DNA of 64,000 nt, taken from Kibdelosporangium aridum (GTDB lineage: Bacteria; Actinomycetota; Actinomycetes; Mycobacteriales; Pseudonocardiaceae). Made by a program: the position numbers and the translations under genes. Location: contig NZ_FWXV01000010.1 in assembly GCF_900176515.1 (NCBI RefSeq), positions 1-64,000 of the forward strand. Direction: 5' to 3'. A model generated the notes under the pieces. That model made no database searches and was not told the DNA's origin. It was given only the letters and a program-made list of their open reading frames with translations. Within the stretch, counting starts at the first letter, position 1. Every line of letters begins with the position of its first letter. Below are positions 33,303 to 42,280 of the stretch, one piece after another.

Positions 33303-33730
33303 TCACGCCCCCCGGAGTCAGCACCGAGGCCCAGAACTTCAACTGGCTCGTGAGCCGCTTCGCCCAGGGCACCGCCGGAGCGATCGCGGCGATCGCGGTT
33401 TCCGCCGACGGCCTGCTGATCGCGATGTCCTCTGATCTGGCACGGCAGAACGCCGACCGGCTCGCGGCGATCGCCTCGGCCATGCTCGGGCTGGCCAACG
33501 GTGTGTCCGACACCCACCCGCTCGGCCAGCCGGACAAGATCATCATCGAGCTGGAGCGCGGCTACCTGCTGGTCTGCACGATCAGCATCGGCTGTTCGCT
33601 CGGAGTTCTCGCGACCAAACAAGCGAGTCTTGGCACGATCGCCTACGAGATGGCAATGTTTGCCAACCGGGCCAGCGCTGTCCTGACACCGCAGTTGATC
33701 GAGGAGCTCAAGAACTCCGTGGGCCAATAA
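33299..33730 (+). CDS. Roadblock/LC7 domain protein (CvnB-like)
   Basis: A 143-residue roadblock/LC7 protein: NFNWLVSRFAQGTAGAIAAIAVSADGLLIAMSSDLARQNADRLAAIASAMLGLANG is the family core. Homologues (MglB-like) act on small GTPases; in conservons CvnB is thought to work with the GTPase CvnD at the membrane. The ATG overlaps the kinase stop, so translation is coupled. Confidence 0.92.
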   Translation: MITPPGVSTEAQNFNWLVSRFAQGTAGAIAAIAVSADGLLIAMSSDLARQNADRLAAIASAMLGLANGVSDTHPLGQPDKIIIELERGYLLVCTISIGCSLGVLATKQASLGTIAYEMAMFANRASAVLTPQLIEELKNSVGQ

Positions 33731-33745
33731 AGGGGAGGAGCGGCC

Positions 33746-34108
33746 ATGAGTGGCAGAGGAGACGATCCCGACGTTTCCTTGTTGCGCCCGTACTTGATGA
33801 CCTCAGGGCGTACCAAGCCAGTCGATCACACCATTGAGATCGAAGCCCAGGTGATGACGAGCAACCTGGGTGCCACTTCGGTGCAGAACCTCACGTTCGA
33901 GCGGCGCGACATCCTGTCGCTGTGCCGCAAGACGATGTCGGTCGCCGAGGTCGCCGCCATGCTCAAGCTGCACATCGGGGTGGCGCGGGTGCTCGTCGCC
34001 GACCTCGCCGCCCTCGGCTACGTCGTGGTACGACGGCCGGAATCCGAAACCCCGCAAGACCTCCGCATGATCGAAAGGGTCATCCGTGGACTCGAAGCCA
34101 TCCGCTGA
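33746..34108 (+). CDS. DUF742 protein (CvnC-like)
   Basis: A 120-residue DUF742 protein: LLRPYLMTSGRTKP near the N terminus and a winged-helix-like part ERRDILSLCRKTMSVAEVAAMLKLHIGVARVLVADLAALGYV. It is the third conservon gene. A ribosome site GGGGAGGAG precedes the ATG, and the end overlaps the GTPase gene by 23 bp. Confidence 0.92.
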   Translation: MSGRGDDPDVSLLRPYLMTSGRTKPVDHTIEIEAQVMTSNLGATSVQNLTFERRDILSLCRKTMSVAEVAAMLKLHIGVARVLVADLAALGYVVVRRPESETPQDLRMIERVIRGLEAIR

Positions 34109-34691
34109 ACCGATGGCGGCGCCGCGCAAGCCGCCGACACCGGTCAAGATCGTCATCGCCGGTGGCTTCGGTGTCGGCAAGACCACCGCGGTCGCCTCGA
34201 TCTCGGAGATCCCGCCGCTGCGCACCGAAGCCGTGATGACCTCGGCCGCCGCCGAGATCGACCGGACCGGGCACGTCCCGTCCAAGACCACCACCACGGT
34301 GGCGATGGACTTCGGCTGCATCACCATCGACGACGAGGTCAAGCTGTACCTGTTCGGCACGCCCGGCCAGGACCGCTTCGGCTTCATGTGGCACGACCTG
34401 GTGGTCGGTGCGCTCGGTGCGCTGGTCATCGTGGACACCCGGCGGCTGGACGACTGCTACCCGGCGGTCGACTACTTCGAGAAGGCCGGTGTGCCGTTCG
34501 TCGTGGCGGTGAACAAGTTCGACGGCATGCTCAACCACGACCTCAACGACGTGCGCTGGGCGCTCGCGGTGTCCGAGGACGTACCGCTGGTGACGTTCGA
34601 CGCTCGCGAGAAACTGTCGGTCCGCGACGCGCTGCTCGCGGTGCTGCGCAACACCTTCTCCAGGGCGCAGGCCCGCAGCGCGGCTCCCTGA
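34086..34691 (+). CDS. Small GTPase-like ATP/GTP-binding protein (CvnD-like)
   Basis: A 201-residue P-loop protein: Walker A GGFGVGKTTAV near residue 24, DRTGHVPSKTTTTVAMDFG (switch region), YLFGTPGQDRF (DxxG-like) and VVAVNKFDG (NKxD base-recognition motif). It is the GTPase of the conservon. The GTG at 34086 starts inside the DUF742 gene, which secures equal expression. Confidence 0.92.
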   Translation: MDSKPSAEPMAAPRKPPTPVKIVIAGGFGVGKTTAVASISEIPPLRTEAVMTSAAAEIDRTGHVPSKTTTTVAMDFGCITIDDEVKLYLFGTPGQDRFGFMWHDLVVGALGALVIVDTRRLDDCYPAVDYFEKAGVPFVVAVNKFDGMLNHDLNDVRWALAVSEDVPLVTFDAREKLSVRDALLAVLRNTFSRAQARSAAP

Positions 34692-34764
34692 TCTTGGGCA
34701 CCCGGAGAGGATGATGGCATGATTGCGCCGGGAACAGACCTCTGGGGAGCAGGGAGAGGTGCTG

Positions 34765-37599
34765 GTGAGCCCAGCCGTCAGGTTCGCGCTGCTGGGACCG
34801 TTGCGGGCATGGCGTCACGGGGTTGAGATCGAACTGGGTCCACCCCAGCAACGCTTGCTGCTTTCCGTGCTGCTGGCGTACGCGGGCAAGCCGGTCAGCC
34901 TGGACACCCTGGTAGACCTGCTGTGGGAGGACGAACCGCCGTCCAGCGCGGTCAACGTCGTGCACCGCTACGTCGGCACCCTGCGCCGGCTTTTCGAACC
35001 TGAACTGCCCACTCGCGCCACCGGTTCGTGGCTGATCAGAGAGGCGGGCGCGTACCGCCTCGCGGTGGACGCCGAATCCTGCGATCTGGCCGAGTACCGC
35101 GAGCACACCGCGCAGGCGCGCAAACAGGCCGGCCTCGGCGACAAAGCCGGGGCCGTGGCCACGTACATCTCGGCGCTGAAGCTGTGGCAGGGCCGGGTCG
35201 CGCACGGTGTCGCGGCCCCCGCCAGGGCCAGGGCGATCTTCCTGGACATGGACCACGAGGGCTGCCGGGTGATCTGCGAGGCGGCCGACGTGGCCCTGGA
35301 AGCGGGCCGCGCCGCGGACGTCGTGCCGTACCTGCGCTTGGCCGTGTCGCTGGACGAGTACAACGAGGCGATGCAGGCGCGGCTGATGCTGGCGCTGGCT
35401 GCCGCGGGCAACCAGGCCGCGGCACTGCAGACATTCGAGACGGTCAGGGACAAACTGGCCAGCGAGCTCGGCGTGGAGCCGGGTCCCGAGCTGACTGCGG
35501 CGTTCCGTGCGGTGCTGACGCCGCAGACGGTCGAAGAGACGCCGCTGATCACGCCGATCGTCCAGCCCGCGCAGCTGCCGCCGGACCTGCCCGCGTTCGC
35601 CGGCCGGGAGGCCGAGCTGAAGTACCTGGAGTCGTTGCTGCCGGACCGGCCGACCGGCCTGGTCACCGTCGCGATCGACGGGATGCCCGGCTCGGGCAAG
35701 ACCACGCTGGCGGTGCACTGGGCGCACTCGGTGGCCGACCGGTTCCCGGACGGGCAGCTGTACGTCAACATGCGTGGTTTCGACCCGGACCACGTCCAGC
35801 TGACCGCGGCTGAGGCACTGCGCGGGTTCCTTGACGCACTGGGCATCGCCGCGAGCCGTATCCCGCCGTCGGTGGACGCCCAGTCGGCGCTGTACCGCAG
35901 TGTGCTGTCCAACCGTCGGGTTCTCGTGCTGATCGACAACGCCCGGGAGATCGCGGACATCCGTCCGCTGTTGCCCGGCGCGGCGGGCTGCCTGGTGATC
36001 GTGACCAGCCGCAGCAGACTGGGCGGGCTGGTGGCTTCCGAGGGCGCGCAGGCGATGACGTTGCACGCGTTGTCGGCCGAGGAGGCCAGGGAGACGCTGG
36101 TCCGCAGGCTCGGCCGGGAGAAGGTGGAGACCGAGGCCGACGCGGTCGAGGAGATCATCTCGCTGTGCGGCAGGCTGCCGCTGGCGCTGGCCATCGTGGC
36201 CGCACGGGCCGCGGCGTACCCGCATTTCCCGCTCAGCGCCATCATCGCCAAGCTCAAACAGGCCAAGGGGACGCTGCAGGGTTTTCGCGACGACGACGGC
36301 GAACTGGACGTGCACACGGCCTTCTCGTGGTCGTACCGGATTCTGAGCCCGGACGCGGCCAGGCTGTTCCGGCTGCTGTCGGTGCACATCGGTGTGGACA
36401 CCTCGGTCGAGGCCGCGGCCAGTATCGGCGGCTTGTCCGTACCGCGGGCACAGGCGTTGCTCGACGAGCTGACGCGGATCCGGTTCCTGACCGAGCACGA
36501 ACCCGGCCGGTACCTGGCACACGACCTGATCCGGACCTATGCGATCGAGAAACGCATACAGGTCGACTCGGCCGAGGAGCAGCACGAAGCGCTCGGCAGA
36601 TTGCTCGACTACTACGTGCACATGTCCTACGCGGCGTACCTGCGTTTGCCGCCGCACCAGATCTTCCCGCCACCACCGGCACCACGACCCGGCGTGACGC
36701 TGTCCGAAGTCCCGAACCTCACGACCGCCCTGAACTGGTTCAACAGCGAACGCCACGTGATCCAGCTGCTGGTGAAGACCGCCGCTGAGCACGGTTTCCT
36801 GCCGCACACCTGGTATCTGGCCATCACGACCCAGCAGTACTACCAGCGCAGAGGCCTCGCGCACGACTGGGAGACCACCACGCGGATCGCGCTGGCCGCG
36901 GCGAAAGAGGCCGGGGATCCGTACGTTCTCGCGCGGGTGCACCGGAGCCTCGCGGGCGCGTACTACTTGTTGCGGCGCTGCGAGGACGCGCTCGAGCAAC
37001 TCAAGATCACCGAGGAGTTGCTCACGCAGCTCGGCAAGACCACCGATTTCGCTTACCTGTACAGCAATTACGCCACGGTGTACTCCGAGCTTGGCCGTGA
37101 GGCGGAAGCCGTCGCCTACCACCGAAGAGCGCTCGTGCTCTACGAGGAGGCTGGAGACCGCAAAGGCGAGGCGATCTCCCTGCACGCCATGGCCGCCGGT
37201 CTGTCCATGTTGGACAAGAACGTGGACGCCATCGGACTGGTCAACCGGGCGATGGACATCTACCTGTCCCTCGGCGACCGGCACGGTGAAGGAAACTGCT
37301 GGGAATGCCTTGGCCTGATCCACAAGAACATGGGTGACCCTGAGCAGGCCGTGAGCTGCATGAAACGCGCGGTGGAGATCTACCGTGAAGTGCACGCCCT
37401 CGCCGAGGCCGCCAACGTGCTGATCGTGCTCGGGGACACCATGAACTCCGCCGCCACCCGGGAGGCGTTGTCCGCTTGGCGGACCGCGTTGAGCATCTAC
37501 GAAGAACTCCGGCTGCCGAGCGACGACGTCCGCGCCCGGCTCACCGCACACGGCGATGCAGCCGACTTGGCGGCGACCCAGTCCACAACGGCCCTGTGA
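34765..37599 (+). CDS. AfsR-like SARP regulator (BTAD, NB-ARC, TPR)
   Basis: A 944-residue SARP. The winged helix is at about 2-90 (RFALLGPLRAWRHG to YVGTLRRLF), BTAD at about 95-250, and NB-ARC has Walker A GMPGSGKTTLA near 308 and GRLPLALAIVAARAA near 468. TPR-like helices cover about 720-930 (AEAVAYHRRALVLYEEAGDRKGEAI). The GTG at 34765 follows a GGGAGAGG ribosome site and begins the conserved domain; TTG 34723 is an unlikely alternative. It lies 73 bases after the conservon on the same strand and may belong to the same regulatory circuit. It is distinct from the SARP at 6734. Confidence 0.9.
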   Translation: MSPAVRFALLGPLRAWRHGVEIELGPPQQRLLLSVLLAYAGKPVSLDTLVDLLWEDEPPSSAVNVVHRYVGTLRRLFEPELPTRATGSWLIREAGAYRLAVDAESCDLAEYREHTAQARKQAGLGDKAGAVATYISALKLWQGRVAHGVAAPARARAIFLDMDHEGCRVICEAADVALEAGRAADVVPYLRLAVSLDEYNEAMQARLMLALAAAGNQAAALQTFETVRDKLASELGVEPGPELTAAFRAVLTPQTVEETPLITPIVQPAQLPPDLPAFAGREAELKYLESLLPDRPTGLVTVAIDGMPGSGKTTLAVHWAHSVADRFPDGQLYVNMRGFDPDHVQLTAAEALRGFLDALGIAASRIPPSVDAQSALYRSVLSNRRVLVLIDNAREIADIRPLLPGAAGCLVIVTSRSRLGGLVASEGAQAMTLHALSAEEARETLVRRLGREKVETEADAVEEIISLCGRLPLALAIVAARAAAYPHFPLSAIIAKLKQAKGTLQGFRDDDGELDVHTAFSWSYRILSPDAARLFRLLSVHIGVDTSVEAAASIGGLSVPRAQALLDELTRIRFLTEHEPGRYLAHDLIRTYAIEKRIQVDSAEEQHEALGRLLDYYVHMSYAAYLRLPPHQIFPPPPAPRPGVTLSEVPNLTTALNWFNSERHVIQLLVKTAAEHGFLPHTWYLAITTQQYYQRRGLAHDWETTTRIALAAAKEAGDPYVLARVHRSLAGAYYLLRRCEDALEQLKITEELLTQLGKTTDFAYLYSNYATVYSELGREAEAVAYHRRALVLYEEAGDRKGEAISLHAMAAGLSMLDKNVDAIGLVNRAMDIYLSLGDRHGEGNCWECLGLIHKNMGDPEQAVSCMKRAVEIYREVHALAEAANVLIVLGDTMNSAATREALSAWRTALSIYEELRLPSDDVRARLTAHGDAADLAATQSTTAL

Positions 37600-37617
37600 A
37601 CGCTTCGGCGGCCGCTG

Positions 37618-38328
37618 TCACGCCGACTCGACGTACACCTCTTCACCGGCGAGAACCAACGCCTGCAGGCGCCGCAAAGCCGGGTTGGGGTCGCGGATCT
37701 CGCGGTACAGCCCCAAAGCTTCGGCCCGGCGGTCGGCAAGGGCGAGGGCCATCATCAGCAACTCGAGGAACGCCTGGCGCTGCGGGTGGGAGAACGCGAG
37801 GTGCTCCAGCTCAGCGATCAGCTCGTGGTGCGCGCCGCGCCGCAGCTTGACCCGGTAGAGCTCTTCCAAGACCTGCAGCCGCCGCTCGGCCAACCGGCGC
37901 CGCTCCGAATCGGCCCACGGCCCAGGGACCTTCTGCAGCGCGTCGCCGCGCCACAAAGCGAGGGCCTGGGTCAGCGCCTCTTCGGCTTCACGCGGGTCGC
38001 GGGCGGCTTTCCCGCGCCAGTAAAGGCGTTCGAACCGCCCGACGTCGAGCTGGTCCTTCTCCACCCGCAGGAGGTAACCGCTCGCGGCGGTCTCCACCTC
38101 TGTCTTCAGCACGCGGCGCAGCCCGGAGACGTAGCTGTGCAGGTTGCTGGCCGCGCTCGCCGGCTCGGGTTCGCCCCAGACCGCACGGATGATCGCGTCC
38201 CGGGACACGACCTGACCGGCGTGGGACGCCAGCACGGCGAGCACTGCCCGTTGCCGCGCCGGGCCCAAGGGCAGCTCCTTGCCGTCTCGCAGGACCCTGA
38301 CCGGTCCAAGGAGCTCGATAGCTGTCAT
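37618..38328 (-). CDS. Compact SARP (DnrI/RedD-like, BTAD only)
   Basis: A 236-residue regulator with only the winged helix (IELLGPVRVLRDGKELPLGPARQRAVLAVLASHAG to YVSGLRRVLK) and a shortened activation domain. The small size matches pathway-specific SARPs such as DnrI. Such proteins bind direct heptamer repeats and activate antibiotic genes. It is divergent from the P450 gene and may control the P450/MFS group. A TAATGT -10-like box lies 8 bases before the ATG at 38328. Confidence 0.88.
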   Translation of the reverse strand: MTAIELLGPVRVLRDGKELPLGPARQRAVLAVLASHAGQVVSRDAIIRAVWGEPEPASAASNLHSYVSGLRRVLKTEVETAASGYLLRVEKDQLDVGRFERLYWRGKAARDPREAEEALTQALALWRGDALQKVPGPWADSERRRLAERRLQVLEELYRVKLRRGAHHELIAELEHLAFSHPQRQAFLELLMMALALADRRAEALGLYREIRDPNPALRRLQALVLAGEEVYVESA

Positions 38329-38619
38329 GGTCAGAAACATTAGGGATCAGGTGTGGACAAAGAGTGAGTGCTTTGTTACCGAGTCAAAGAAAGGGTAAAA
38401 CGGCTGGTCAGGCGGTTATTTTCGACCCGTCGCGTCGGCTTGGGTTACTGCCCTTGGTCACACCGGTGTTCTCCAGGTCGTATCCACGGCTCCGGTAGTG
38501 CACCCACGACCGCTCGATGGCCCAAACGGGCGGCATTTGAGCCATGAACGCCATTCGCGGCTGACGCCCGGACCGTGGCACCGATGTAGTGAACGGTGCA
38601 CGGACTCCCGGTAGGTTCC

Positions 38620-39792
38620 ATGATCAAGGCCGCTGACAGCAGGTTCCGGGCCGTGTCGGCCGATCCGTCGTCGTTCGGGCTCGACCTGGCCGCGTTGGGG
38701 CGTCAGCACTCCACGGTGTTCGACGAGCACATGGGAGCGCTCCTTGTGCTGCGCCACCAGGACGTGTCCGCCGCGCTGCGAAACCACGGCACGTTCAGCA
38801 CCAGCTTCTACGGTGTCGGGCCGATGGCGTCGATGATGATCGCGCACGGCGGCGCGGAACACACCCGGCAGCGGCGTATCCACAACCGCTTCTTCAGCCC
38901 GGCGGCGAGTGCGCGCTACGCCGCGCGGATCGTGCCCATCGCCGAGCGGACTTTCGAGCGGCTGGCCGGGCGTGACCGGGCCGAGCTCGTCGAGGACGCG
39001 CTGGCGCGCTATCCGATGGAGGTCTTCCTCGATCTGCTCGGTCTTCCGAACGATCTTGGCGATCAGGGACTGGAGTGGGTGCGTGCGATCGTCACGTGGG
39101 CCGGGTCGCCGATGAGCGAGCAGGTCGCCGCGCCTGGCCAGCGGGCATTCGACGAACTGCGGGCCTACTGCGCGGAACTGGTCGCCAAGCAGCGCGAGAA
39201 CCCGAGCGACAACTTGCTTGGCGAGATCGTCCGTGCGCATCTGGAGGAGAGCGGGTTCTCCGTCGACGCGTGCACGGTCGCTGTCGTCAGCCTTCTGCTG
39301 GGCGGCCTGGAGACGACCATCCAGATGCTGTCGGCGACAGTGGCCTCATTGCTGCTCAACCCTGATGCCCTTGAACGGGTGCGCAAGGACCCTGCGCTGC
39401 GCGACACCGCTGTCGACGAGGCGTTCCGGTGGGCCAATCCGTCCGCGGGCCTCTACCGGCTGGTCACGTCCGACGTCCGGATCGGCGGCACGGACGTCAA
39501 AGCAGGCGACATGGTCTACCTCTGCATCGCCGCCGCACACTTCGACGAGCAGGCGTATCCCCAGCCGGAGGTCTTCGATCTCGACCGGCGGGGCGGGCAG
39601 CACCTCGGTTTCGGGCTCGGGCCGCACTACTGCGTCGGCGCTCCGTTGGCACGTATCGAGGTTCGCGCCGCGCTCGACGCGCTGCTTGACCGCTTCCCGC
39701 GCATCCGCCTGGAACGCCCGGTGGAATTCAGTTACGGCGCACGGGGGTTCGTTCAGCACGGCACCGAGGAGCTGCCCGTCCTGCTGACCTGA
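38620..39792 (+). CDS. Cytochrome P450
   Basis: A 390-residue bacterial P450. Helix C is EHTRQRRIHNRFFSP. The I helix LLLGGLETTIQ has Gly in place of the common AGxE/D start but keeps the acid-Thr pair. The ExxR motif is EAFR, and the heme loop FGLGPHYCVGAPLAR has Cys338 as iron ligand. It is a monooxygenase needing a ferredoxin, none of which is adjacent. The ATG at 38620 gives a normal length; GTG 38596 adds eight residues. The end overlaps the convergent MFS gene by 40 bp. Confidence 0.93.
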   Translation: MIKAADSRFRAVSADPSSFGLDLAALGRQHSTVFDEHMGALLVLRHQDVSAALRNHGTFSTSFYGVGPMASMMIAHGGAEHTRQRRIHNRFFSPAASARYAARIVPIAERTFERLAGRDRAELVEDALARYPMEVFLDLLGLPNDLGDQGLEWVRAIVTWAGSPMSEQVAAPGQRAFDELRAYCAELVAKQRENPSDNLLGEIVRAHLEESGFSVDACTVAVVSLLLGGLETTIQMLSATVASLLLNPDALERVRKDPALRDTAVDEAFRWANPSAGLYRLVTSDVRIGGTDVKAGDMVYLCIAAAHFDEQAYPQPEVFDLDRRGGQHLGFGLGPHYCVGAPLARIEVRAALDALLDRFPRIRLERPVEFSYGARGFVQHGTEELPVLLT

Positions 39793-40988
39793 AGGTGCCG
39801 GATCAACGCGGCCGACGCCATGACGGCGACCAACGCACACACGCCGGACCACCCCAACAGCACGTACGCCCGCGAGCCAAGCCATGACCCCAACCCGCCG
39901 CCGAGGAACGCGCACGTCATGTAGGCCGTGTTCACCCGGCTGCGGGCATCGGGGCGCTGCGCGAAGTTGCGCACCATGTTCGCGATCATGCCGGACTGCA
40001 TCGCCACGTCGAGCACCAACGTCCCGACAGCCAGCGCCGCCAAGCCGACGACACCGCCAAGAACGCCGCCGAGCATGACCGCGGCCGAGATCAGCACGGC
40101 GATCATGCACACCAGGTTGACCGGATCCGGTCCGCGCCGGTCGACCTGACGTCCCGCGAGCGGCGTCGCGATCATGGTCGCCGCGTTGACGAACGCCAGC
40201 ACGCCGACCGCGTGCGCACCCAGGCCGTACACGGGACCGGTGAGCAGCAAGGCAACGCCGGTCCACACCGCCTGGAACGCCCCGAAGATCATCATCTGGT
40301 AGAAGCACGAGCGCCGGATCTCCGGCTCGGCCAGGACCAACCGCACCGATGCGGCGACCAACGCCGGATACCGTTGCCGCGTCGGCGGTGTGGTCTTCGG
40401 CAACGCGAAAGCCAGGACCAGAGCCAGAATCAACGCCAACGCGGCCGCCACCAGATACGGCGCCCGCCACGTGAGCCACTCCCCCAGCACGCCGCCGAAT
40501 GCCCGGGACAGCAGCATTCCGCCGAGCGACCCGCTCAGCAACGTGCCGGTGACCGCGCCTTGCCGCTCCTGCGCGACCAGTCCGGCCGCGATCGGCGCGA
40601 CGGCGGGCGCGACCACGGTCGTGATTCCAATCAGGACGCTCGCACCGAACAGCGGCGGCAACGAATCCGCCGAACTCGCAACTGCCAAGCTGAGCCCGGT
40701 CAGACCGAGCAACGTCACGACCAACGGCCGCAACGGAATCCGGTCACCCAACGGCACCAACAAGAAGATCCCGACCGCGTAACCGATCTGCGCGGCCGTG
40801 ACGACCAATACCGCCGAGTCGACCGGAATCCCCAAGCCGGAAGCCACCAACGGGCTGATCGCCTGCGGGAAGTAGAGGTTGCCGACCGCGACGCCGCACG
40901 TCAGCGCCAGCAGCAGCACGACTCCCCGACCGATCACCGGCCCAGACAACCATCCGGGCCCGCCACGAGTCACTCCATTTTGACGCAC
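39753..40988 (-). CDS. MFS transporter
   Basis: A 411-residue protein with 12 hydrophobic helices. GVAVGNLYFPQAISPLVASGLGIP opens the transporter, motif A-like LLVPLGDRIPLRPL lies between helices 2 and 3, and GAFQAVWTGVALLL is helix 7. It resembles DHA1-type exporters (YbcL/YgaY group). The substrate is unknown. Its position beside a P450 and a small SARP would suit export of a modified metabolite. The C-terminal codons overlap the P450 gene on the opposite strand. Confidence 0.88.
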   Translation of the reverse strand: MRQNGVTRGGPGWLSGPVIGRGVVLLLALTCGVAVGNLYFPQAISPLVASGLGIPVDSAVLVVTAAQIGYAVGIFLLVPLGDRIPLRPLVVTLLGLTGLSLAVASSADSLPPLFGASVLIGITTVVAPAVAPIAAGLVAQERQGAVTGTLLSGSLGGMLLSRAFGGVLGEWLTWRAPYLVAAALALILALVLAFALPKTTPPTRQRYPALVAASVRLVLAEPEIRRSCFYQMMIFGAFQAVWTGVALLLTGPVYGLGAHAVGVLAFVNAATMIATPLAGRQVDRRGPDPVNLVCMIAVLISAAVMLGGVLGGVVGLAALAVGTLVLDVAMQSGMIANMVRNFAQRPDARSRVNTAYMTCAFLGGGLGSWLGSRAYVLLGWSGVCALVAVMASAALIRHLQVSRTGSSSVPC

Positions 40989-41013
40989 ACCGCGGCGGGC
41001 CCGAGTTTCCTGG

Positions 41014-41376
41014 TCAGACTTCCAAAACCGAGAGGATGTTGCCCGCGGGGTCGGTGAACCACGCGATCAGTGGTCCCTGGCCGCGGAAAATGCCTTTCTC
41101 ATCGAGGTTTTCGTACTTCTCGAACTCGACACCGCGGGCCCGCAGCTCGTCCACCGCGGACTCGATGTCCTCGACCGGGAAGTTCAGGATGGTGAACGTC
41201 GCCGGGGTGTGGTCCTTCTTGGGATAGACCAGCGTGTCCCGGTCGCCGGCGATGTGCAGCGTCAGCATCCCGTTCTCCTCGGTGATGCGCAGGCCGAGCA
41301 CCTCACCGTAGAACCGCTTGGCCGCTTCGATGTCGTCGACGGAGAAACCACTGAACGCCTTGGTGTTCTCGAACAC
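41014..41376 (-). CDS. VOC/glyoxalase family protein
   Basis: A 120-residue single VOC module: AFSGFSVDDIEAAKRFYGEVLGLRI, VYPKKDHTPATFTILNFPVEDIESAVDELRARGVEF and AWFTDPAGNILSVLEV. Metal ligands are not fully conserved. The function could be small-molecule binding or a lyase. The GTG at 41376 follows a GAGGAGAG ribosome site. It lies 11 bases after the NTF2-like gene, and both are divergent from the ECF42 sigma genes. Confidence 0.85.
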   Translation of the reverse strand: MFENTKAFSGFSVDDIEAAKRFYGEVLGLRITEENGMLTLHIAGDRDTLVYPKKDHTPATFTILNFPVEDIESAVDELRARGVEFEKYENLDEKGIFRGQGPLIAWFTDPAGNILSVLEV

Positions 41377-41387
41377 TTCTCTCCTCC

Positions 41388-41822
41388 TCACGGCTGAAGG
41401 TCGAGCGCGGCGCCGAACGAGCCGTCCATGTAGAACGGCGTCGAGCTGTGCTCGTGGGTGACCCGCCAGTCGCCGTCGATCTTGCGCAGGCAGACCGTCA
41501 CCCGGAACCATAGGTCGAACCGCTCGGTGCTGCCGAGCGGCACCGCGGACAGCCGGTGCAGGCTGTGCGTGTACGCGACGTCCTGCCCGGCGACCACCTC
41601 GAGGTCCCTGATCTCGTAGTCCACCGGGCCGTCGAAGGTCGCGAACCACTGCCTCAGCTTGTCCGCGTCCAGCGGGGCGACGTTGCGCAGCGGCGGGGCG
41701 AGGTCGTACTTGACGATCTGCGGCGCGTACTGGCCGACGATCGCCTCGGCGTCGCCCGCGGTCATCGCGGCCTGCATGTCCGCCGTGATCTGCCGGATGC
41801 GAGTCTCGTCTTGGCTGGTCAT
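41388..41822 (-). CDS. SnoaL/NTF2-like protein
   Basis: A 144-residue protein of the DUF4440/SnoaL-like cone fold: IRQITADMQAAMTAGDAEAIVGQYAPQIVKYDLAPPL, an EIRDLEVVAGQDVAYTHSLHRL strand region, and WRVTHEHSSTPF. The function is unknown, though such proteins are frequent members of ECF41/ECF42 regulons. Start at 41822 after a GGAGGAAAA ribosome site. It carries a candidate ECF promoter upstream. Confidence 0.85.
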   Translation of the reverse strand: MTSQDETRIRQITADMQAAMTAGDAEAIVGQYAPQIVKYDLAPPLRNVAPLDADKLRQWFATFDGPVDYEIRDLEVVAGQDVAYTHSLHRLSAVPLGSTERFDLWFRVTVCLRKIDGDWRVTHEHSSTPFYMDGSFGAALDLQP

Positions 41823-41860
41823 GATGTTTTTCCTCCCAGGTGTGAGTACCTTGCACCGGG

Positions 41861-41890
41861 GACGTAGAGACCAGCCGCTCGTTCTCGACA
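41861..41890 (-). promoter_or_regulatory. Candidate ECF42 promoter for NTF2-like/VOC genes
   Basis: Reading the minus strand, TGTCGA (41890-41885) is followed after 20 bases by CGTC (41864-41861), about 40 bases before the start codon. TGTCGA is the -35 element reported for ECF42 sigma factors. The spacing to CGTC is somewhat long, so the -10 assignment is tentative. Confidence 0.45.
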
Positions 41891-41920
41891 TGTCTGGGAA
41901 GAAATTTCTGGGAGGCAGAC

Positions 41921-42280
41921 GTGAAGTACCTGATCATGATCCAGATGAACCCGTCGGCCAGAGCGATGTGGGACGGGATGACCGAGGACCAGCACGCCGA
42001 GGGCTACCAGATCCACAAGGACATGGTGTCCAGGCTGGAGGCGTCGGGTGAGCTGGTCGTCTCCGAGGCGCTGGCCGACGTCTCGCTGAGCAAACGCCTG
42101 CACGTCAAGGACGGCGTGGTGACCACGACCGACGGGCCGTACGCCGAGGTCAAGGAGTATCTCGCGGGCTTCTACCTTGTGGACTGCGAGAACATCGACC
42201 GGGCGATCGAGCACGCGGCCAGGCTGCCCGAGGCCGCGTTGGGGCTGGTCGAGGTACGGCCGGTGATGGAGCTGCCGTGA
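41921..42280 (+). CDS. YciI/DGPF domain protein (ECF42 partner)
   Basis: A 119-residue YCII-related protein: KYLIMIQMNPSARAMWDGM at the start and the DGPF-type motif TTDGPYAEVKEYLAGFYLVDCENIDRAIEHAARLP. Such proteins are the genetic hallmark of ECF42 loci; they were once called PhnB-like. No catalytic role is proven. The GTG start follows GGGAGGC, and the stop overlaps the sigma gene (GTGA). Confidence 0.9.
   Translation: MKYLIMIQMNPSARAMWDGMTEDQHAEGYQIHKDMVSRLEASGELVVSEALADVSLSKRLHVKDGVVTTTDGPYAEVKEYLAGFYLVDCENIDRAIEHAARLPEAALGLVEVRPVMELP

Noticed and set aside
34543..37551. A 1002-codon open frame on the minus strand
   Set aside because: It is the antisense shadow of the SARP gene and the conservon GTPase; composition is low-complexity and no family pattern is visible, while the plus-strand frame has clear domains.
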